This document shows positions 60,312 to 64,000 of a stretch of DNA of 64,000 bases, piece by piece. Under the pieces are notes generated by a model. That model ran no database searches and had not been told where the DNA came from. It saw nothing but the letters and a program-made list of their open reading frames with translations. The first letter of the stretch is position 1, and each line of letters begins with the position of its first letter. The translations under genes were made by a program, and so were the position numbers. The stretch covers positions 28,144-92,143 of the forward strand of contig JACKCG010000011.1 in NCBI GenBank assembly GCA_020634135.1. The letters are read 5' to 3'. The stretch is from Anaerolineaceae bacterium. Its GTDB lineage: Bacteria > Chloroflexota > Anaerolineae > Aggregatilineales > Phototrophicaceae.

Positions 60312-60671
60312 ATGGCAAAACTGGTTGTACTCATTTCTCGTGATCGAGAAAAAGGGATAGAAGTCGCCGAAGCCTGGCAGCAGCGCTGCGGTGCCACAGG
60401 CGTCACCATTATTGACAGCTATGGCCTGGGCAGCCTGGAAGAGCAGCGCCGGTCTATGGAACTGCCGATGTTTATTTCGATGGCGAGCATTCTGCACCAG
60501 GTACGGGCAACGAACCAGATGCTCTTTTCGGCTGCTGAAGATGACCGGGTGGATTGTATGATAGAGGTCGCCCAGGAAATTATGGGCAGTCTCGATCAGC
60601 CCCATACCGGCATCATGTTCGTTGTGCCGATTGATCGGGTCGTCGGCCTGGCACATAAAGGGCATGGTTAG
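60312..60671 (+). CDS. PII-like small protein coupled to antiporter (119 aa)
   Basis: Not in a named family I can prove. The N-terminus (KLVVLISRDREKGIEVAEAWQQ) leads to GATGVTIIDSYGLGS, and the C-terminus ends VVPIDRVVGL, a layout like the trimeric PII/PII-like fold (strand-helix-strand with GVT and a basic end). The T-loop tyrosine of classical GlnB is missing. AAGGAG lies 6 nt before the ATG and only 11 bases separate it from the antiporter. It is probably a cytosolic regulator of the transporter, perhaps binding a nucleotide; this is inference. Confidence 0.65.
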   Translation: MAKLVVLISRDREKGIEVAEAWQQRCGATGVTIIDSYGLGSLEEQRRSMELPMFISMASILHQVRATNQMLFSAAEDDRVDCMIEVAQEIMGSLDQPHTGIMFVVPIDRVVGLAHKGHG

Positions 60672-60709
60672 CCCCGCGAAACCCTATCCGGTTAAGGGCT
60701 TAGATTGTA

Positions 60710-60733
60710 GGGGAGAGCGCCTCTGCTCTCCCC
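60710..60733. repeat. Dispersed GC-rich hairpin
   Basis: GGGGAGAGC (60710-60718), 6-nt loop, GCTCTCCCC (60725-60733), preceded by TGTA. It belongs with the TAGGGG hairpins at 47167 and (imperfectly) 58490; there is no T-run. Confidence 0.65.
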
Positions 60734-60876
60734 GCAGTCCATGATCCCATCAGTCTATTCCAGCCAATCCCCTGAAGAAACCCTATCCGTCTCCGGTTAC
60801 CACCTCTTTCCAGCAAACGATTGTTTTCCAGGGCGCACAATGAGCGCCGCTATTCCCCTGCGAAGCCGCAGGTCTT

Positions 60877-60904
60877 TTGGGATTAAGATGGGAAGGCTTA
60901 TAAT
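60877..60904 (+). promoter_or_regulatory. Promoter of the TIR receptor gene
   Basis: TTGGGA (4/6) at 60877, 16-bp spacer, TATAAT at 60899-60904, about 32 bases before the ATG at 60936. Confidence 0.5.
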
Positions 60905-60935
60905 AGAGATGGGTAATTTATAAAGGTCGTGAACT

Positions 60936-63689
60936 ATGCCGCCTTCGCCAACATCGTCAAGCCAAGCACCTGAACCGAATCGTCGTTCGAGACGTTTCAT
61001 CATCGTGATTGGTCTGACCGTAGCCGCACTCGTGATCTTATTGGGCCTGCTGTCTCTGACCCGGTCACGGGGACTTAACTTCCCCGCCACACAGTTTTCT
61101 TTGAGTGCCACGCCAGCCCTCGTGATTATTATATCCACCTCTACTGATACACCCACCAGCACACCATCTGCTACACGGGCTACACCTGTTCTGATCGTTA
61201 GATTACAAAACTTGCCAGTGAGATCGGGTCCCGATATACACTATCCAAGTATTCGGACTTTAAGGTCAGAAACCATCCTGAATGTAAAAGGTATTAGCCC
61301 GGATGGCGCATGGTATCAAATCGAGTTGGACGACGGTAATCTGGGATGGGTGTCCGCAGACTCTTCACTCATTAGCGGACATGCGGAAAGTATCCCGGTC
61401 ATCCTTCAGCCAACAGCGACGCCGACTGATACCGCGACGGAGACGCCAACCTTCACGCCGACTGCTTCACTAACCAGTACGCCCACCCGGATACCAAATT
61501 CGACCCGTACCCCAACACCCCCGGTAGCCAGCAGCGGCACGTCGCTGAGAGATGGGGATACGGTAATTGGGATGATTGATAACGACCAACCGGCTGTTTT
61601 TTACACGGTTGAGGCCGAAGAAGGCGATAACCTTACTATTGTTATGGCGGCCATTTCTGGCAACCTTGATCCCTTCCTGGTTTTGCTGGATAGCAACAAT
61701 AATATTCTCGCCAGTGACGATGACAGCGGCGGCAGTTCAGGCGCGGCCCTTCTCGACTTCGAGATTCCCGACGATGGTATTTACACCCTTGTTGCCACCC
61801 GCTATCAACTCCAGGATGGCACATCCAGCGGCGAGTATGAACTGACGATAGCGGAAATGCGCAGCGCCTCCAATGCCGGCAGCAGCAACACGACAAGCAG
61901 CGCGAATGACACGCTCAGTGACGGTGATTACCTGCGATACGGTGACAGCGGCACAGCGACCATAAACAATAGCCAACCGTACCTGCAATTTACCTTTGAT
62001 GGGCAGGCCGGCGAAGCCGTGACGATCACGATGGAAACGACCTCTGGCGATCTTGAACCGCTGCTTGGCCTGTTCGACGCCAATGGCGAACTCCTGATGA
62101 CCGCTGGGGAAGGGGGTTCTACTGCCCGCCTGACAGCGACGATCACTGAAAGCGGTGAGTATATTATCGTTACCACGCGGTTGGGTGTTGAAGATGGTGA
62201 TACATCTGGCGAGTTCATCCTGTCCCTGGTCAACCTGGGTGCATCCCAGGTGACAGCAGAGGCCACTGAGGAACCAGCCGAAACCCCGGCGGCGAGCAGA
62301 ACGCCCACTGTCACCAACACACCCCGATTGACCGATACGCCGAGTATTGATTTCACCGCTACTGCACGGGCTGAAAATAACCTGACGGCAACCGCCCAGG
62401 TTGTCGTCGTGCGTGACCGCAGCGGTTTGAAAGTTGGAGAGGGCGTCGTGCGGTTGTTCGCGCCGGATACCCTCACGTTGGGTGAAGTCGGTGAAATCCG
62501 GGTGGAAATCGAGGTCTTCCGGCCCAATGCCCAGTTTGCGGCTATCACCAATCTCGCGTCGCTGCCGACTGCTACACCCGACATCCGCCTTCGTCCAACC
62601 AATACGCCGCCGCCGCTGACCGAGAATTACGCCATTACCATTTTCGAGTATATGGGCGTGGATGTTGCGGGGATCAGTCTCTCTAATTTTACCCTCGACC
62701 CGATTCCGCCCACTGGGATGCAGCATTTCACCGAACCGGACCAGATGCGAACCTGGCAGTGGGACATCCGGGCTGATGATCGCAAGGCGCTCGGCGAGAA
62801 CCGGCTGCGGATGGAAGTGTATCTCTCGGATGTCGCAGGCAATCGTTATGAGTTGGCAATTGATCCTATCCCTTTCACAATTGAGGTGGTTGAGGCTTCC
62901 CAGGAGGCCGCTGCCGCGGCAGGCGCTGCTGCCAACGCCCCGGAATCCGGAGCTGTAAGTATCGTGGTGGGTTCCAGCACGCCAACGGTGGCCTCGGGAG
63001 AAGGCCGCAATAACACTGTCCTGCCAACAGCCTCACTGCCCCCGGTTACCCAACCGACAGGCCCAGAAGCCGGATCACAAGCACAATCGGCTCTGCCAAC
63101 GCTAACCGGAGAACCACAGCGCAGCACAACCGTGCAGACAGAAGCCCCGCCTTCTGCGGGCGACACGTCCGTGATTGTCATCGCGCTGGCGACCATCATC
63201 GCAGCCGGTATTGGCGCTGTCGTAGTGGTTCGACTCCGCCGCAAGCCGAGCGCTTTTATCAGCTACCGCCGTATCCCAAGTGCCACGCTGGCGACTCTGA
63301 TTGCCAAGGAACTGGAAAAACATGGCATCAAGGTATTTGTGGATACGCGAAGTGTGGACGGTGGTGGCCTGTTCCCCCGGCGGTTAATCGAGGCCATCCA
63401 CGATAACGATGTGTTTGTCTGCCTGGTAGCGGATACCACGTTCGAATCGGACTGGGTGCGGGAAGAGATTGCGCACGCCCACGAGATCAGCAAAACCATG
63501 ATCCCGGTGTTCCAGGAAAGTTGGGAGCAGTTGCATCCCAAACCCAAAGCCCCCACCGAGCATATCAAGGCATTGCTCGACAGCGATGGTGTACACATGC
63601 TGGATATCCGGAATGTGTATGTGGATGAGGCGATTGAAGAACTGGCGAAGATGATTCGGGTGACTGCCCGAAAAACAAAACCGGGCTAA
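60936..63689 (+). CDS. Transmembrane TIR-domain receptor with SH3 and PPC-like ectodomain (917 aa)
   Basis: Domain order from residue 1: short cytoplasmic tail (RRSRR); TM1 (about 20-42); SH3-like domain (about 84-145, LPVRSGPDIHYPS, GWVSADSS); Thr/Pro linker; two PPC-like beta domains (about 205-310 and 325-430; FLVLLDSNNNILASDDD, then LEPLLGLFDANGELL); a second Thr-rich linker; a further beta domain (about 485-650); a low-complexity region; TM2 (about 746-767); TIR (about 770-915). TIR motifs: KPSAFISYRR, VFVDTRSVDGG, and SDWVREEIAHA with the conserved Glu (E844) needed by NAD+-cleaving TIRs. Both ends are cytosolic, so ligand binding outside could trigger TIR activity inside. It has its own promoter. 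Confidence 0.87.
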   Translation: MPPSPTSSSQAPEPNRRSRRFIIVIGLTVAALVILLGLLSLTRSRGLNFPATQFSLSATPALVIIISTSTDTPTSTPSATRATPVLIVRLQNLPVRSGPDIHYPSIRTLRSETILNVKGISPDGAWYQIELDDGNLGWVSADSSLISGHAESIPVILQPTATPTDTATETPTFTPTASLTSTPTRIPNSTRTPTPPVASSGTSLRDGDTVIGMIDNDQPAVFYTVEAEEGDNLTIVMAAISGNLDPFLVLLDSNNNILASDDDSGGSSGAALLDFEIPDDGIYTLVATRYQLQDGTSSGEYELTIAEMRSASNAGSSNTTSSANDTLSDGDYLRYGDSGTATINNSQPYLQFTFDGQAGEAVTITMETTSGDLEPLLGLFDANGELLMTAGEGGSTARLTATITESGEYIIVTTRLGVEDGDTSGEFILSLVNLGASQVTAEATEEPAETPAASRTPTVTNTPRLTDTPSIDFTATARAENNLTATAQVVVVRDRSGLKVGEGVVRLFAPDTLTLGEVGEIRVEIEVFRPNAQFAAITNLASLPTATPDIRLRPTNTPPPLTENYAITIFEYMGVDVAGISLSNFTLDPIPPTGMQHFTEPDQMRTWQWDIRADDRKALGENRLRMEVYLSDVAGNRYELAIDPIPFTIEVVEASQEAAAAAGAAANAPESGAVSIVVGSSTPTVASGEGRNNTVLPTASLPPVTQPTGPEAGSQAQSALPTLTGEPQRSTTVQTEAPPSAGDTSVIVIALATIIAAGIGAVVVVRLRRKPSAFISYRRIPSATLATLIAKELEKHGIKVFVDTRSVDGGGLFPRRLIEAIHDNDVFVCLVADTTFESDWVREEIAHAHEISKTMIPVFQESWEQLHPKPKAPTEHIKALLDSDGVHMLDIRNVYVDEAIEELAKMIRVTARKTKPG

Positions 63690-63768
63690 GGCGATGGCAG
63701 AATGCAGAACCACCCGGAAAATCGCTTTCTGGGGCATACCCGTTGCAGAGCGTGTCGGGCTTTCAGTC

Positions 63769-63797
63769 TTGTCACTTGAGCGGACTTCACCTATAAT
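63769..63797 (+). promoter_or_regulatory. Promoter of tRNA-Gln
   Basis: TTGTCA-17-TATAAT, nearly consensus, with the -10 13 bases before the tRNA 5' end. Confidence 0.85.
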
Positions 63798-63810
63798 CGG
63801 TATAGTTTAA

Positions 63811-63882
63811 TGGGGAGTCGCCAAGTGGAAAGGCATCGGACTTTGGATCCGACATTCGAAGGTTCGAATCCTTCCTCCCCAG
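63811..63882 (+). tRNA. trnQ: tRNA-Gln (TTG)
   Basis: 72 bases: acceptor TGGGGAG / CTCCCCA plus discriminator G; anticodon loop CTTTGGA (anticodon TTG); TPsiC arm with GGTTCGAATC. CCA is not encoded. It is flanked by a near-consensus promoter and a Rho-independent terminator. Confidence 0.96.
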
Positions 63883-63900
63883 CTTCAGAATCAACTGAGG

Positions 63901-63926
63901 AACCCACCGGAACAGGTGGGTTTTTT
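63901..63926 (+). terminator. Terminator of tRNA-Gln
   Basis: AACCCACC (63901-63908), loop GGAACA, GGTGGGTT (63915-63922), T-run through 63926. It may also serve the leftward gene entering from the right edge. Confidence 0.9.
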
Positions 63927-64000
63927 AGTTGGGAATGAGTCCATCAGTCCACATGACGTTGACCGCCCGCAGCGCCAAAACTACAATCAGCGACACGTTT
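63925..64000 (-). CDS. Possible C-terminal end of a membrane protein, cut by window edge
   Basis: On the minus strand an open frame entering from the right edge encodes SLIVVLALRAVNVMWTDGL and ends IPN-stop (TAA at 63925-63927). The hydrophobic start would fit the last TM of a membrane protein converging with tRNA-Gln. Only 24 codons are visible, so this is tentative. Confidence 0.35.
   Translation of the reverse strand, partial: NVSLIVVLALRAVNVMWTDGLIPN

Overview
The window is a contiguous piece of a moderately GC-rich bacterial chromosome. It most likely belongs to a member of the Chloroflexota, close to the Anaerolineae. I base this on gene style, not on a marker gene: extracytoplasmic proteins with long Thr/Pro-rich linkers, tandem GAF-PAS-cyclase proteins, an ABC-2 permease fused to a SpoIIM-like domain, many large membrane glycosyltransferases, and frequent GTG/TTG starts. 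There is no rRNA, CRISPR array, prophage, transposase or integrase. Two tRNAs are present: Phe(GAA) and Gln(TTG).

Layout. 1-2.7 kb: two tandem GAF-PAS signalling genes; the first is cut by the window edge and the second has a degenerate class III cyclase domain. 3.2-10.1 kb: an FtsX-type permease, an MFS exporter, a UbiA prenyltransferase and, divergent from it, an FAD oxidoreductase. 10.1-11.5 kb: a small membrane-protein gene and a truncated copy of it. 11.6-14.2 kb: a saccharopine-dehydrogenase-like reductase, an OsmC protein and a metallo-beta-lactamase-fold hydrolase. 14.4-17.2 kb: an ABC exporter operon (ATPase, 68-residue protein, permease-SpoIIM). 17.4-22.6 kb: SurE, a heptose-kinase-like PfkB protein, a secreted SH3/Excalibur protein and a TsaC/Sua5 protein. 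22.8-27.8 kb: a membrane glycosyltransferase-like protein, an MBL hydrolase, an SDR and a phosphoesterase pair. 27.9-34.7 kb: a peptide-repeat membrane protein, a hemolysin III homologue, a PP2C-like/propeller protein, a lone response regulator and a family-4-like uracil-DNA glycosylase. 35-43.1 kb: glycan genes (two GT4 enzymes, an epimerase, a polyprenyl-phosphate mannosyltransferase-like GT2, a heptose adenylyltransferase) mixed with PHP, thioesterase, DUF433 and LysE genes. 43.1-49.4 kb: a translationally coupled cell-surface operon of glycoside hydrolase, GT39 and beta-propeller, with signs of internal duplication. 50-57.4 kb: a dienelactone-hydrolase-like protein, a second glycosidase-like protein, a secreted protein, a TPR protein, a VOC protein and a SUMF1-fold protein. 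57.5-64 kb: tRNA-Phe, a double thioredoxin, a deazaflavin-type reductase, a CPA2 antiporter with a PII-like partner, a 917-residue transmembrane TIR receptor, and tRNA-Gln.

How the parts work together. Cell-envelope glycan synthesis and sensing dominate. The heptose kinase and adenylyltransferase, usually fused as HldE, are two separate genes about 23 kb apart. The GT2, GT39, GT4 and GH genes look like machinery for building and trimming surface polymer. The best candidate for an undescribed system is the TIR protein at 60.9-63.7 kb. It appears to carry an extracellular SH3/PPC/beta-rich sensor, a second membrane span and a cytosolic TIR domain that keeps the catalytic-type glutamate. The antiporter/PII-like pair just upstream is a second candidate regulatory unit. 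Dispersed GC-rich hairpins occur between genes, and one cluster lies in frame inside the GT39 gene.
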